Source: Saliphagus infecundisoli (GTDB lineage: Archaea; Halobacteriota; Halobacteria; Halobacteriales; Natrialbaceae). Taken from it: DNA of 33,164 nucleotides. Of the stretch, positions 6,913-14,822 are shown in pieces. Location: the NCBI RefSeq assembly GCF_020177375.1, contig NZ_JAIWHV010000035.1, positions 1-33,164 of the forward strand, read 5' to 3'. Each line of letters begins with the position of its first letter. The first letter of the stretch is position 1. Made by a program: the position numbers and the translations under genes. The notes under the pieces were generated by a model that was not told the DNA's origin, did not search any database, and saw nothing but the letters and a program-made list of their open reading frames with translations.

Positions 6913-7422
6913 ATGTATCATGTGTTAGTGCCAATTGACACGAACGAAGACCGCGCACTGTCACAGGCTCGAGCGGCTGCAGCGTTACATCGTGAGGGAA
7001 GCGAAATTCAAGCTACCTTGCTTCACGTCTTTGATGATCGTGACAGGGCGGAAACGACGTCGGTAACCCAACTCGAGGTCGGAAATCGAGTTGCCAACTA
7101 TCTTTCCGATCAAGGGGTTTCTGTCCACACTGAAAGCAGATACGGCGATCCAGCCTCAGAAATCGTCGAAGCGGCAGACGAACTCAACGCGGACAATATC
7201 ATTCTGGGTGGCCGTAAACGCTCGAAGCTTGGCTCGCTCATTTTTGGCAGCGTCAGCCAAACCGTGACACTCGAGGCTAACCATCCCGTCACCATAACGG
7301 GAGATACAGTTAAAGCGGACCCAACCTATATTTGTGAGACCTGTGGCAAGAAATACTATACGGAAAGTGAAATCACTACGTGTAATTCTTGTGGGGGAGT
7401 CAAAATCGAGAAGGTCAGATAA
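6913..7422 (+). CDS. UspA-family protein with C-terminal zinc ribbon
   Basis: The protein has 169 residues. A universal-stress fold runs from MYHVLVPIDT to about residue 132. The nucleotide-binding glycine region is GGRKRSKLGSLIFGSVS. A treble-clef-like ribbon, CETC then CNSC, is appended in the last 30 residues. Usp proteins are cytoplasmic, often ATP-binding, and modulate stress survival; the zinc tail suggests a partner or nucleic-acid contact. I chose the ATG at 6913 rather than 6886: MYHVLVPID is the family start, AAGGTAGG precedes it, and an AT-rich box at about 6862-6870 would place the transcript start near 6890. The gene is less GC-rich than its left neighbours. Confidence 0.85.
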   Translation: MYHVLVPIDTNEDRALSQARAAAALHREGSEIQATLLHVFDDRDRAETTSVTQLEVGNRVANYLSDQGVSVHTESRYGDPASEIVEAADELNADNIILGGRKRSKLGSLIFGSVSQTVTLEANHPVTITGDTVKADPTYICETCGKKYYTESEITTCNSCGGVKIEKVR

Positions 7423-7960
7423 GAAGATAGAGTGAACTACCCCACCCTACTCGGTAAAAATCCATACACTAATCAATACTGGACGTGCCGTAGAAGGCGC
7501 CACCATCCGCCTTTGGTCGCCGGTCACAACGTGTGTGCCTTCGCGTTCGCATCTGCAGTGAACATCGTATGCATTTCAATTCCAGCAGGTTCCTGACCGA
7601 ATCTCGTGCTCGATACAGGGCGGTGGTTTAGCTACTGAGAGAGGGTGACTCCATGGCATACTTCACGCTTCAGGTATTTCAGCGGGATTCTCATGGAATC
7701 ACCCTCGCTACCTACCAAATATCTGTTTCGCTGCGATTCATACTCTCCAAACGATAGAAGATTCTCTTAGCCACTGGAGCTCCTCAGGGTCCAGAACGAC
7801 CGAGAGAGGATGAGTCACGGAACCAAAGTCTCCAAACGATGATTTTATTATACTCAAATATCGTTGATGGTACTGCAATATATCGAGACTTTCTCCGAGA
7901 TAATCGATACAATACTACTAGACACTTACCTTTTCGTACGGAGACGCCAGTTGTCACTCG
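7423..7960. other. Intergenic region with a 15-base inverted repeat
   Basis: No gene is supported. GAGGGTGACTCCATG (7641-7655) pairs with CATGGAATCACCCTC (7692-7706) with one mismatch, and ctccaaacgat occurs at about 7746 and 7830. The stretch before 7961 is AT-rich and probably holds the promoter of the Tat-exported protein. Confidence 0.4.
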
Positions 7961-9334
7961 ATGTCAGGAGACAATACGCGATCACCGAGCAGTGATGCCT
8001 CACACAGTCGGCGGACGCTACTCGGCTCCCTCACGGGACTTGGCACGGGCGCGCTGTTTGCGGGCACCCAAGGTGCGAACGCCCAAAGCGGCCGGCGTCC
8101 CTTTGCACCGGCGGACTACGACCACAGCGGGGAACGAGGAGGAACGAACCGGCTTGGTGAAGCTAAGCCAGTCGACTCGCTCATCGTCGACCGGCTTTCG
8201 GCAGCACAGCAAAACCGAGTCGTGTACGTCTCGGAGCTCCCAAGCGTCTCTGGTGCCGGCACGCCGGACGATCCGTATATCTCGCCGTCCGGAACGGCGG
8301 GAATGCGCGAGGCGTTCGACCGATTGAACGACCTCGGCGGCGGTGTGGTCTATTATCCGAGCGGGTTCTACGGTGACGGGACCACGTCGTGGGAGATCGA
8401 TCTCGCGGAGTACGAGAGCCTTCGCAACAACTGGGCGATATACGGTGATGGGCTCGAATCGTCGCGCATTCGTGCCGGCAGTGACGATGGGGCCGGGATC
8501 CAGATCCGGGATTCAGATGGCACCGACATGTTCTACATCGAGATCGTCGGTGTCCGGTTCGAGGGCGACAATGACGGGTACACGTTCGTCTGGGGCTCCG
8601 AGGACCTTCGCGATCCGTACAATAGCTGTTTCACTCGGTTTGCGACTGCGAACGACAATCCGGACGGAGACGGCGCCTGCCAGATCAATTTCGCGCTCAA
8701 TACCTATCACTACGGCGTCCACAACTCGGCGGGTGGTACCGGGCTCGAGCTCCGGCGGGTCCAGTTTTCGGGTCTCGAAGGGAGCTTCAGCTCCGGCGAG
8801 AACGAGGGTGACGTCGCGCTCAACGTCGAGGAGTACTCCTTCGGGAACCTGTTTTCGTATCTCAATATCGAAGCCACCTACGACGGCATTCACATCGAGG
8901 ATGCCCGAGCCATCGGGAACGTCTTCCAGAACGCCTACTTCGCGAACGTTTTCGGGACCGCGTTCACTCAGCAGATCGACAACGAGGACGAGCGGTTTCC
9001 CGACGTCTCTGATCAGGGGACGTACTTCCACAACCCGTTCGTGGCTGGGGCCGTCGAACGAATCGCCGAGATCGACGACAGCGCGGTGTACGTTGACGGC
9101 TCGACGCGACGGTGGCCATCGACGACCGTCCAGACGTACCAGGGTGATCGCTACGGCGGTGGGTTAAACGACCTCACTCACGTCGATTTCGAGCCCCAGA
9201 GTGAGCCCCCAGAGGGCACGCTCGGGCGGATCGTCCTTGCCGATGGGGATGGCTGGGATCCAACCGGTGATGGCGATCCCGCGCTCGTCGTCTCGACGGG
9301 CGAGGAGTGGACCGTCCTCCAGGCGCTCGCCTGA
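7961..9334 (+). CDS. Tat-exported pectate-lyase-like beta-helix protein
   Basis: This 457-residue protein begins with a twin-arginine signal: SRRTLLGS near residue 17, a Gly/Ala/Leu-rich hydrophobic stretch, and a possible cleavage near NAQS (residues 40-43). The mature part opens with GMREAFDRLNDLGGGVVYYP, the N-terminal element of pectate-lyase-type right-handed beta-helices. Recurring short strands (GVRFEG, RRVQFSG, LNIEATYDGIHIED, AYFANVFG) follow. It is probably a folded extracellular polysaccharide lyase, hydrolase or surface-binding protein. I cannot identify a catalytic set, so the substrate is unknown. Its presence suits the glycan genes further right, although about 6 kb lie between them. 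Confidence 0.8.
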   Translation: MSGDNTRSPSSDASHSRRTLLGSLTGLGTGALFAGTQGANAQSGRRPFAPADYDHSGERGGTNRLGEAKPVDSLIVDRLSAAQQNRVVYVSELPSVSGAGTPDDPYISPSGTAGMREAFDRLNDLGGGVVYYPSGFYGDGTTSWEIDLAEYESLRNNWAIYGDGLESSRIRAGSDDGAGIQIRDSDGTDMFYIEIVGVRFEGDNDGYTFVWGSEDLRDPYNSCFTRFATANDNPDGDGACQINFALNTYHYGVHNSAGGTGLELRRVQFSGLEGSFSSGENEGDVALNVEEYSFGNLFSYLNIEATYDGIHIEDARAIGNVFQNAYFANVFGTAFTQQIDNEDERFPDVSDQGTYFHNPFVAGAVERIAEIDDSAVYVDGSTRRWPSTTVQTYQGDRYGGGLNDLTHVDFEPQSEPPEGTLGRIVLADGDGWDPTGDGDPALVVSTGEEWTVLQALA

Positions 9335-9426
9335 GTGCGATTCTAACAGTAGGACAGGCTCGTCGTTAGGAACGACGACGCACACGGCTCGCCACACGCG
9401 GTTCAAGCGGGATGGTTTCAGCTTCC

Positions 9427-9840
9427 GTCCGAGTCCGTACTCGATTCCAGCCGAATTCGTAAGGGACGAAAGAGTGAAACGAATCCATGAAATACATCCT
9501 CATGGGGAAGGATGTACCAGACGTGTCCATTCTGTGACCGTGTGTTCGAGATTGGGGAATCCGACTACCGGCCGATGAAACACCACATCCGGGCGTTCCA
9601 TACCGATTCGGATGAGGGTGTGGCCGCTGACCCGTCGTCAGTGACGCCACCAGCCGCGCCGCTCTAGGCTAGTCCTCGGTTCGTGACTGTCCGATCGCGT
9701 TCCGTGTCACTAGCCTGTCCGTCGTAGACGGAGATCGGCGTACTGTGTCTCTGTGCGGCTCGTTTTGTAGATCATCGAATGGTCCTCGATCGGTCCCACA
9801 GCAGGACTTATGCGCTCGACCGTTCATTCGTGTCACAGGA
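9427..9840 (+). repeat. Duplicated zinc-finger module, copy B
   Basis: This is the second copy of the block at 3416-3925: promoter, zinc-finger gene and downstream promoter segment ending at gtgtcacaggagg. In this copy the last part drives a 42-residue zinc-ribbon gene. Confidence 0.75.
9512..9667 (+). CDS. 51-residue C2H2-type zinc-finger protein, copy B
   Basis: The finger region is the same as in copy A up to residue 30 (Cys5, Cys8, His25, His30); the acidic tail is shorter and differs. The upstream ATG at 9487, equivalent to 3475 in copy A, is out of frame here because two bases are missing between the starts. Translation must begin at 9512, behind CATGGGGAAGG, if the gene is active. Many third-position differences against an unchanged finger argue that both copies have been kept under selection. 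The likely role is a small zinc-dependent binder; partner unknown. Confidence 0.7.
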   Translation: MYQTCPFCDRVFEIGESDYRPMKHHIRAFHTDSDEGVAADPSSVTPPAAPL

Positions 9841-9854
9841 GGGGGATCCAGGGG

Positions 9855-9983
9855 ATGAGCGATACCACGGTCGAGGGGTACTGCAATCGGTGCCAGGCCG
9901 AGCGCCCGATATACAAGACCGTCAGTTGGCAGGACGACGTCTGTGCGACCTGTGGGAGTTCGGACATCGAACTCGACGAGTAG
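9855..9983 (+). CDS. 42-residue zinc-ribbon microprotein
   Basis: A short frame, MSDTTVEGYCNRCQA at the start and CATCGSSDIELDE at the end, carries two CxxC knuckles (Cys10/13 and Cys30/33) spaced as in a rubredoxin-like zinc ribbon. A strong ribosome-binding site, CAGGAGGGGG, precedes the ATG. The promoter block upstream is the one duplicated near 3765-3925. Small single-ribbon proteins of this kind are common in haloarchaea and mostly uncharacterised. It may work with the adjacent zinc-finger protein, with which it is co-oriented 187 bases apart. Confidence 0.7.
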   Translation: MSDTTVEGYCNRCQAERPIYKTVSWQDDVCATCGSSDIELDE

Positions 9984-10414
9984 GTTCGCGTGGACGGCCA
10001 CGCCTGTGCCATCTCGAGAGCGGTGCGGTTGTGAGTGGCTTGCGACATCCGACACTGATGGCGGCTTGGAGGGATCATACCCTCACTAGTGTGCTCTCTA
10101 GGTGGACATCGAGGCGAAGATGGTCGGAATAGTTATGGTTATCGCGGGTGAGGATAGCATGCACGGTCTTTCCCCCACCATGTCGACCGTGCCAGGGGTG
10201 CGTTCCGGACGAGCGGGCGATCCGGGACGTAGTCCTGTTTTCCGTGACAGCCGCTTGTCGGCGTGTCGACCTTGTGTCTTACTGGGATTCGGTTTCGAGT
10301 GCCGCGTAGATATCCGCGTGACGGCGTCCGCCGACTCCCCCATCTCAAGGAGGATTTTTTCGATGCCACGGAGTGCCAAGCATCTTCACATGGGTGCAGT
10401 CGATAGCATACGCC
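9984..10414. other. Gene-poor stretch upstream of the SprT cassette
   Basis: On the minus strand at about 10270-10380, the peptide GIEKILLEMGESADAV, followed after a frameshift by IYAALETESQ and a stop, looks like the C-terminus of a decayed protein of unknown family. Nothing else is supported. The plus strand has a good ribosome-binding site (AAGGAGG at 10347-10353) before an ATG at 10363, but it leads only to a 30-codon frame antisense to that remnant. Confidence 0.35.
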
Positions 10415-11263
10415 ATGCCTCGCGACAGTACACCCCTGACCCGCGCGCTCGATGACGCGACTCGTGGCAACCAGCATGACGTGTACGGGGTGCTCGCGGC
10501 CTGGGACCAATCGATCGAAACCGCACTCGAACGTGGCGGGGGGACTCGATTTCGGGAGGTGATGCGCCAGTATCTCGACGAGGTGATCGACCTCGTCGAC
10601 GCTGCTGTGGCGACCGAGGCCGAGGGGATCGACTGGGAGTGTCTTCAGGAGTGTGTCGATACATATCCGCCCGGCGTCGGCGATCATCACTGCTCGTCGG
10701 TCGTAGCCAATGTCGTCGCCCGTTGTGTGATCCGGACGCGCGTTCGCGACGGTGCCGACGCGATCCCGACGTGGGCGCTTGAATACCTCGCCGACGTCAC
10801 GATGGACGACGACGGGGAGTGGGCCTGGGAGTCAACCGGCGCGTTCGGTTGGGCGGTCGGTCATTCGGAGGTCGCAGTCCTGGATCGAACACTCGAACGC
10901 GCCGAAAGCGGCGACGAGTCGTGGGTCATGGGCGTGTTGAAACACGTCACGTTCGCCGATCCCGATGCCGGCGTCGACCTTCTGGATCGACTCCTCCAGT
11001 CGCCGGACGTCGTCGAGGACCTCCTGTTCGTTGATCGTCTGGGACCGGTCGAAGAGACGGGCTTCCCCGAGTTCCCACAGTTCTGGGACCCAGAGACTGA
11101 ACTCGAATACGACGTTGACCTCTCCGATGACGTCTACGAACGCCTCCTCGCCGTCGTCGGCGACTCCATCCATCCCGACCGGCTTCGGCGCTTCGACGAC
11201 TCCTACCGGATCGACCTCCGCCGAGCCGCAGACGACTACGGTCCCGCCGGCGAGGACGCATGA
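10415..11263 (+). CDS. Conserved haloarchaeal protein, paralog A of the SprT cassette
   Basis: This 282-residue acidic protein appears mostly alpha-helical. It shares a domain with the protein at 12608-13597: a YP motif at the end of a helix (CVDTYPPG), then SSVVANVVARCVIRTRVRDG, DAIPTWALEYLA, a GWAVGH segment, and FPQFWDPETELEYD. The two are clearly paralogous, but I recognise no named family and no catalytic motif. Its TGA overlaps the ATG of the SprT-like gene by 4 bases (ATGA), so the two are translationally coupled. The ATG at 10415 was chosen because the upstream extension (a GTG at 10373) overlaps decayed sequence. It may be a scaffold or substrate adaptor for the protease. Confidence 0.7.
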   Translation: MPRDSTPLTRALDDATRGNQHDVYGVLAAWDQSIETALERGGGTRFREVMRQYLDEVIDLVDAAVATEAEGIDWECLQECVDTYPPGVGDHHCSSVVANVVARCVIRTRVRDGADAIPTWALEYLADVTMDDDGEWAWESTGAFGWAVGHSEVAVLDRTLERAESGDESWVMGVLKHVTFADPDAGVDLLDRLLQSPDVVEDLLFVDRLGPVEETGFPEFPQFWDPETELEYDVDLSDDVYERLLAVVGDSIHPDRLRRFDDSYRIDLRRAADDYGPAGEDA

Positions 11264-12234
11264 CCGGGTACGACTCGCTTGCCCGCGAAGAGATCGAGGC
11301 CACGATCACCCGGGCCGGGTTCGAACAGTTGTATCCCGAAGCGGTCAGCGTTGAGATCACGGACTCGTTCGGTCGGAAACTCGGCGAGTGTCGTGCGGTC
11401 GCATCGTCGGACGGCGAACCGACGGGGGACTACGAGATCCGCATTGCCCGCCGCTTGTTCGAGGGCGACGACGACGATACGTGGCGGGACACGGTTCGCC
11501 ACGAGGTCGCCCACGCGTACGTTCTCGACACGGTCGGCTCCCACGCACAACCACACGGCGACGAGTGGAAAGCGGCGGCGCGACGAGCGGGTGCGGATCC
11601 GGTCGCCCGCTGCGAGGGCGACGAAACCGTCGACGCGACGTACGTCCTCGCGTGCCCGAACGGCTGTTTCGAACGCGGGTACCTGCAACGCACCGATCGA
11701 GTCAAACAGCCATGGCAGTACACCTGCGATGGGTGTGGGACACAGCCGATCAGCTATGACGTCGGTGAGCGACCAGTCGACCCCGATCCGGGAACCTGTT
11801 ACATGGCGAGCCTCCCGTGGCGAACCCGGAGCGATCGGGACGATGGCGACGACCGGCACAGTTCCGCTCGATACCTGCTTGCCTGTTCGAACGGCTGTAC
11901 AACCTGGCCGTATCAGCGCCGCACGAAACGGATCAAGAACCCGTGGCTGTATAGCTGCCCCGAGTGTGAAGAGACGCTCCTCAGTTGCGATATCGACGAC
12001 CACCCGATCGACCTCGCCCCCGGACGCTGTCACGTGGCGAGCATCCCCTGGCAGGAACCACGACTCGTCCATGCCTGCCCGAACGGCTGTTTCAGCGTGG
12101 GACACGGGCAACACACCGACGAGAGCAGGCACCCAGAGCGGTACCGGTGTGAGGAGTGTGGTACACAAACCGTCGTCTATCCGGCTGACGACCGACCCGA
12201 ATCCCTCGATCCGGGAACGAACTACGTTGACTGA
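11260..12234 (+). CDS. SprT-like zinc metalloprotease with three zinc-ribbon repeats
   Basis: The protein has 324 residues. The SprT-like catalytic domain covers about 1-118, with HEVAH at 81-85 (Glu82 catalytic) and the third metal ligand in HGDEWK (His99). Three zinc modules follow: Cys132-x3-Cys136 with Cys156-x2-Cys159; Cys209/213 with Cys233/236; and Cys273/277 with Cys297/300. Each has the pattern ACxNGC, a basic stretch and a CxxC pair, and the first two end in an MASLPW/VASIPW-like tail. The Spartan/SprT family includes proteases acting on DNA-protein crosslinks; single-ribbon forms are usual, so triplication is unusual. It is coupled to the upstream paralog A gene by an ATGA overlap. 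Confidence 0.85.
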   Translation: MTGYDSLAREEIEATITRAGFEQLYPEAVSVEITDSFGRKLGECRAVASSDGEPTGDYEIRIARRLFEGDDDDTWRDTVRHEVAHAYVLDTVGSHAQPHGDEWKAAARRAGADPVARCEGDETVDATYVLACPNGCFERGYLQRTDRVKQPWQYTCDGCGTQPISYDVGERPVDPDPGTCYMASLPWRTRSDRDDGDDRHSSARYLLACSNGCTTWPYQRRTKRIKNPWLYSCPECEETLLSCDIDDHPIDLAPGRCHVASIPWQEPRLVHACPNGCFSVGHGQHTDESRHPERYRCEECGTQTVVYPADDRPESLDPGTNYVD

Positions 12235-12607
12235 TATCGAGCGATTGCTCGATGACCCAGCGTCCTGGACTTTACCCTGAACTGCGAGATGCGATCGAAA
12301 GAGACTCGTGTGGGTTTCATTGCGAATGAGACCGGCACGTTCTCTACAGAGGTTGAAACTTCGGTGTGGTTGAGCTTTTTATTGAGAATGAGACAGCCAC
12401 GCTCTCGAAACAGATCGAATCTTGAGTGTGAATAACCGGCCCGTAGTACGTGTCTCATTAGTGGCTGGAAACGCCAAGGACAGTCGCCCCATCGGGTGTG
12501 TCTCATTGGTGGCTGGAAACGCCACTCGAATCTATCGAAAACAGTCCCGACAGCAAACAGGCCCAGAACAAAGATATGTGTCGTCCCCGTCCGCTCTCAC
12601 ACGAACG
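12235..12607. promoter_or_regulatory. Regulatory region with repeated GTCTCATT sites
   Basis: Four exact GTCTCATT octamers occur: two on the minus strand (12325-12332, 12387-12394) and two on the plus strand (12452-12459, 12500-12507). A near-copy, GTTTCATT (12314-12321), faces the first and makes an imperfect palindrome. The two plus-strand sites are part of a 27-base tandem repeat with a 48-base period. A TATA-like GATATG (12573-12578) lies about 32 bases upstream of the ATG at 12608. Confidence 0.55.
12450..12524 (+). repeat. 27-base direct repeat, two copies
   Basis: The copies at 12450-12476 and 12498-12524 differ at one base. The unit starts GTGTCTCATT and ends in TGGC-tggaaac-GCCA, a 4-base hairpin. 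The 21 bases between them are unrelated. They probably act as operators for the following gene. Confidence 0.7.
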
Positions 12608-13597
12608 ATGCCCCACGAGTGTGATGCCTGCGGTGAGACGTTTTCGACGCTGAGCCGCCTTCGCCTGCACGACTGCCCGGCAGCGGAGCCTACAAGCCAG
12701 AATTCCCTCTCTTCGTTCGGCGGGTTCCTCGATTCGATTTCGGACGCGCTCGAAGCCGACATGCAGCAAAACATACAACAGCGTGAGAAACGGGGACTCG
12801 ACGCCGCGAGCGAGACATTGAAAACGACCCTTGAGTCGGTCGCCCAGGGAGACGACGACGCCGCGGTCGGATTGATTGCCCAGTACGAACGAGAACTCCG
12901 GGAGTACTACGACGCCGAGGACTACGACACGTATCGTGGACTCCTCTGGGCGTTTTACGAACCGATCACGGAAGCCCTCGACGAGATCGCCACCCGCGAG
13001 GGCTGGGACTTCCTGGCGGATCTGGTCGATGCCTATCCACGCGAGAGCAACACGGATGAACCCTATTCGAGTCCGGTGATCGAGAACGTCGTCGGGCGAC
13101 ACGTCATCCGGAGACGGCTGGGCGACGGCGTCGAGGCGATCCCGGTCGAGGCACTCGCGTATCTCGGCTCGTTCTGGGAGTCGATGGGCGACGTCAGTGG
13201 TGAAGAGTCGTTCGCGTACGGCTGGGGGATCGGCCATCCTGACCACTCGGTCGCGGATCGCCTCCACGACGTCGCCACTGAAGAACTGTTCTGGGTGCGA
13301 GGGGTGCTCCCGCACGCGTTTTATGCCGATCAGTATGCCGCGGCCGACCTGCTCGAGGCCTTGCTCACCGCGGATCGCATCGACTACGAGGATCGATATC
13401 TACTGGCGTCTGCTCTCTGCGACCTCGAACAGGGGTACGTAACGCAAACCCCCCGCTACTGGAATCTTCACGAGGAACTGGACTACCGGTTCGAGTGGGA
13501 CGAGTCGGTGAGAGAGCGGCTGCGAGACACGATCGAGGACGAGGGATTTCACCGGCGCCTTCCCGAGGACTGGACGTTCTCGGATATGGAGATCTGA
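12608..13597 (+). CDS. Zinc-finger protein with paralog-A-like domain (paralog B)
   Basis: The protein has 329 residues. A C2H2-type finger at the N-terminus (CDACGETF, then LRLHDC) is followed by a linker with Gln- and charge-rich helices (about 40-85). A domain clearly related to the protein at 10415-11263 follows: DAYP, SSPVIENVVGRHVIRRRLGDG, EAIPVEALAYLGS, GWGIGHPD, TPRYWNLHEELDY. The ATG at 12608 directly precedes the finger and lies about 32 bases below a TATA-like box, so the transcript would be leaderless or nearly so. It is separated from the SprT gene by 373 bases of repeat-rich DNA, so it has its own control. The finger suggests it binds nucleic acid or a partner; function unknown. 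Confidence 0.75.
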   Translation: MPHECDACGETFSTLSRLRLHDCPAAEPTSQNSLSSFGGFLDSISDALEADMQQNIQQREKRGLDAASETLKTTLESVAQGDDDAAVGLIAQYERELREYYDAEDYDTYRGLLWAFYEPITEALDEIATREGWDFLADLVDAYPRESNTDEPYSSPVIENVVGRHVIRRRLGDGVEAIPVEALAYLGSFWESMGDVSGEESFAYGWGIGHPDHSVADRLHDVATEELFWVRGVLPHAFYADQYAAADLLEALLTADRIDYEDRYLLASALCDLEQGYVTQTPRYWNLHEELDYRFEWDESVRERLRDTIEDEGFHRRLPEDWTFSDMEI

Positions 13598-13690
13598 GCG
13601 GTATCGAGGAGGAACTCGACGGGGCTCGGCCGGAGGTGCTCCAACCGGTTCTGGCTCGGGAGTTGGCAGCTGATCCCGATCTCGAACGGC
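13598..13690 (+). pseudogene. Short fragment of an unknown plus-strand gene
   Basis: A frame reading GIEEELDGARPEVLQPVLAR then ELAADPDLERRVN has strong haloarchaeal coding character, but neither a start nor a continuation. It is cut where the duplicated winged-helix gene begins. The parent gene is not recognised. Confidence 0.35.
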
Positions 13691-13693
13691 GGG

Positions 13694-14221
13694 TCAATCC
13701 GCGCGTCCCGTCTCACGAACCACGTCCCGGTCCTTGCGGGCACGTTCGATCCGCCGGATGTCACGACGAATCGTCTTCCATTCCCCGATCTCCTCCCAGG
13801 CCGTCTCGATCGATTCCTCTTCGAGTGCATCGACCTCGTAGGGCGCATCAACGCCGTACTGTTCCTGAAAGGCATGGTGTTCCGCGAGGAGCTCCCGAAG
13901 GGTGGTTTCGAGCTCGCTATCGGTGCGCTCTCGCCGGAGCTCGTTCGCGCGAGCCCACTCGACGTAGGCGTTGTTTCGCTGATAGCGCTTCGGACGGCCG
14001 TCGATCGGTTCGACGATTCCCCGATCGTCGAGCCACTCCAACTGCTCGCGTGCCCCATCCGGCGAGCAGCGTGCTCGCTCGGCGACCTCGGCGGCGGTCG
14101 CCGGCTCGTAGAACTGGATCGCGGTCTCGTAGACCCGATCGCGCGTCGAGGCATCCCGATCCCATCGCTGGCGTTCCGCCTCGACTGCGTCGGTGGTATC
14201 GGGATGACTTGCAGGGGGCAT
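13694..14221 (-). CDS. Winged-helix regulator, orphan paralog of the antitoxin at 4361
   Basis: This 175-residue protein has the same length as its paralog and most residues are identical (the wHTH segment YEPATAAEVAERARC, the RIVEPIDG-type wing region, and the Glu/Arg-rich C-terminal half). The TATA box AGATATATCT (14245-14254) and start context are conserved. The similarity stops exactly at the stop codon: here no TumE-like gene follows, whereas in the other copy its ATG is adjacent. It is therefore an antitoxin without its toxin, perhaps kept as an anti-addiction gene or a regulator that can act on the other operon. A functional TumE pair lies just to the right but uses a different HTH protein. 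Confidence 0.75.
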   Translation of the reverse strand: MPPASHPDTTDAVEAERQRWDRDASTRDRVYETAIQFYEPATAAEVAERARCSPDGAREQLEWLDDRGIVEPIDGRPKRYQRNNAYVEWARANELRRERTDSELETTLRELLAEHHAFQEQYGVDAPYEVDALEEESIETAWEEIGEWKTIRRDIRRIERARKDRDVVRETGRAD

Positions 14222-14398
14222 ACGCTTCGATTCGGCCCTCGTCGAGATATATCTGTGTAGCACGACATATGCAGTCGGTCGTACCACGATGTTCGCACCG
14301 AGCCATCCGGGTTTGATTCCCGTCGACGACCCTCGTAGGGGTACGCTCCAGCAGTGGCGACGTCTGTCGGCGGGGGCAGTTGCTAGTCGGATGTTCGT

Positions 14399-14803
14399 TT
14401 AGGAGTGTGCTGTGTCAGCGTTTCCACCCGGGCCAGCAAAAGGAAGGTCGATTTCGAGACCGTCGTAGGCCAGTTGTGGTTTCTTTGCCTGGCCAGCGCC
14501 GCCCCCGTCGAAGTCGATGATGCCGATGTCCTCGAGTTCGGAGAGGTTCCGATGGACCTGTTTGTAATCACGATCGACGACCTCGGCAGCGTCGCGAATG
14601 CTTGCAGGCTCGTGTTCGGTAATCGCTTCGAGGAGCTCGAGATTTGTCGGGCTGAGGAGCCGGCTCAGTTCCGCGTACGACCCGACGTTCAACACGGGTT
14701 GTACGTCGTCGAGGGCCGCCCCCTCTTGGGCGGCACTGATCCGCTGGCGTGTCCGCTGATCGAGGCGCGTCCGTTCGCCGACTGTGATTTTGAGTGTTGG
14801 CAT
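14399..14803 (-). CDS. Winged-helix antitoxin partner of TumE-like toxin
   Basis: The protein has 134 residues. After a basic N-terminal strand (MPTLKITVGERTRLDQRTRQ) comes a winged helix at about residues 48-95: LLSPTNLELLEAITEHEPAS, DAAEVVDRDYKQVHRNLSEL and the wing EDIGIIDFDG. The type resembles the haloarchaeal HVO_A0114-like/MarR-like regulators found next to DUF6516 genes. It lies 19 bases downstream of the toxin gene with a ribosome-binding site, AAGAGGTCACCC, before its ATG. The toxin-first order is the reverse of the pair at 3938-4888. It would bind DNA and neutralise the toxin; the role is inferred from context. Confidence 0.75.
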   Translation of the reverse strand: MPTLKITVGERTRLDQRTRQRISAAQEGAALDDVQPVLNVGSYAELSRLLSPTNLELLEAITEHEPASIRDAAEVVDRDYKQVHRNLSELEDIGIIDFDGGGAGQAKKPQLAYDGLEIDLPFAGPGGNADTAHS

Positions 14804-14822
14804 GGGTGACCTCTTGGGAGTG

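Noticed and set aside
7652-7760. 34-codon frame starting ATGGCATAC within the inverted repeat region
   Set aside because: No ribosome-binding site, no homologous copy for comparison and no motif; the length is compatible with chance.
11236-12168. Long minus-strand open frame opposite the SprT-like gene
   Set aside because: Antisense shadow; the plus strand has HExxH and ordered Cys pairs.
12450-12524. Possible two-repeat CRISPR array
   Set aside because: Only two units, a 21-base gap, no leader and no cas genes; it sits in a promoter region with related octamers on both strands, so operators are the better reading.
14305-14335. tRNA T-arm-like sequence (CGGGTTTGATTCCCG)
   Set aside because: The invariant TTC of the loop is missing, no anticodon or D-arm precedes it, and the homologous flank near 4.98 kb shows no such structure.
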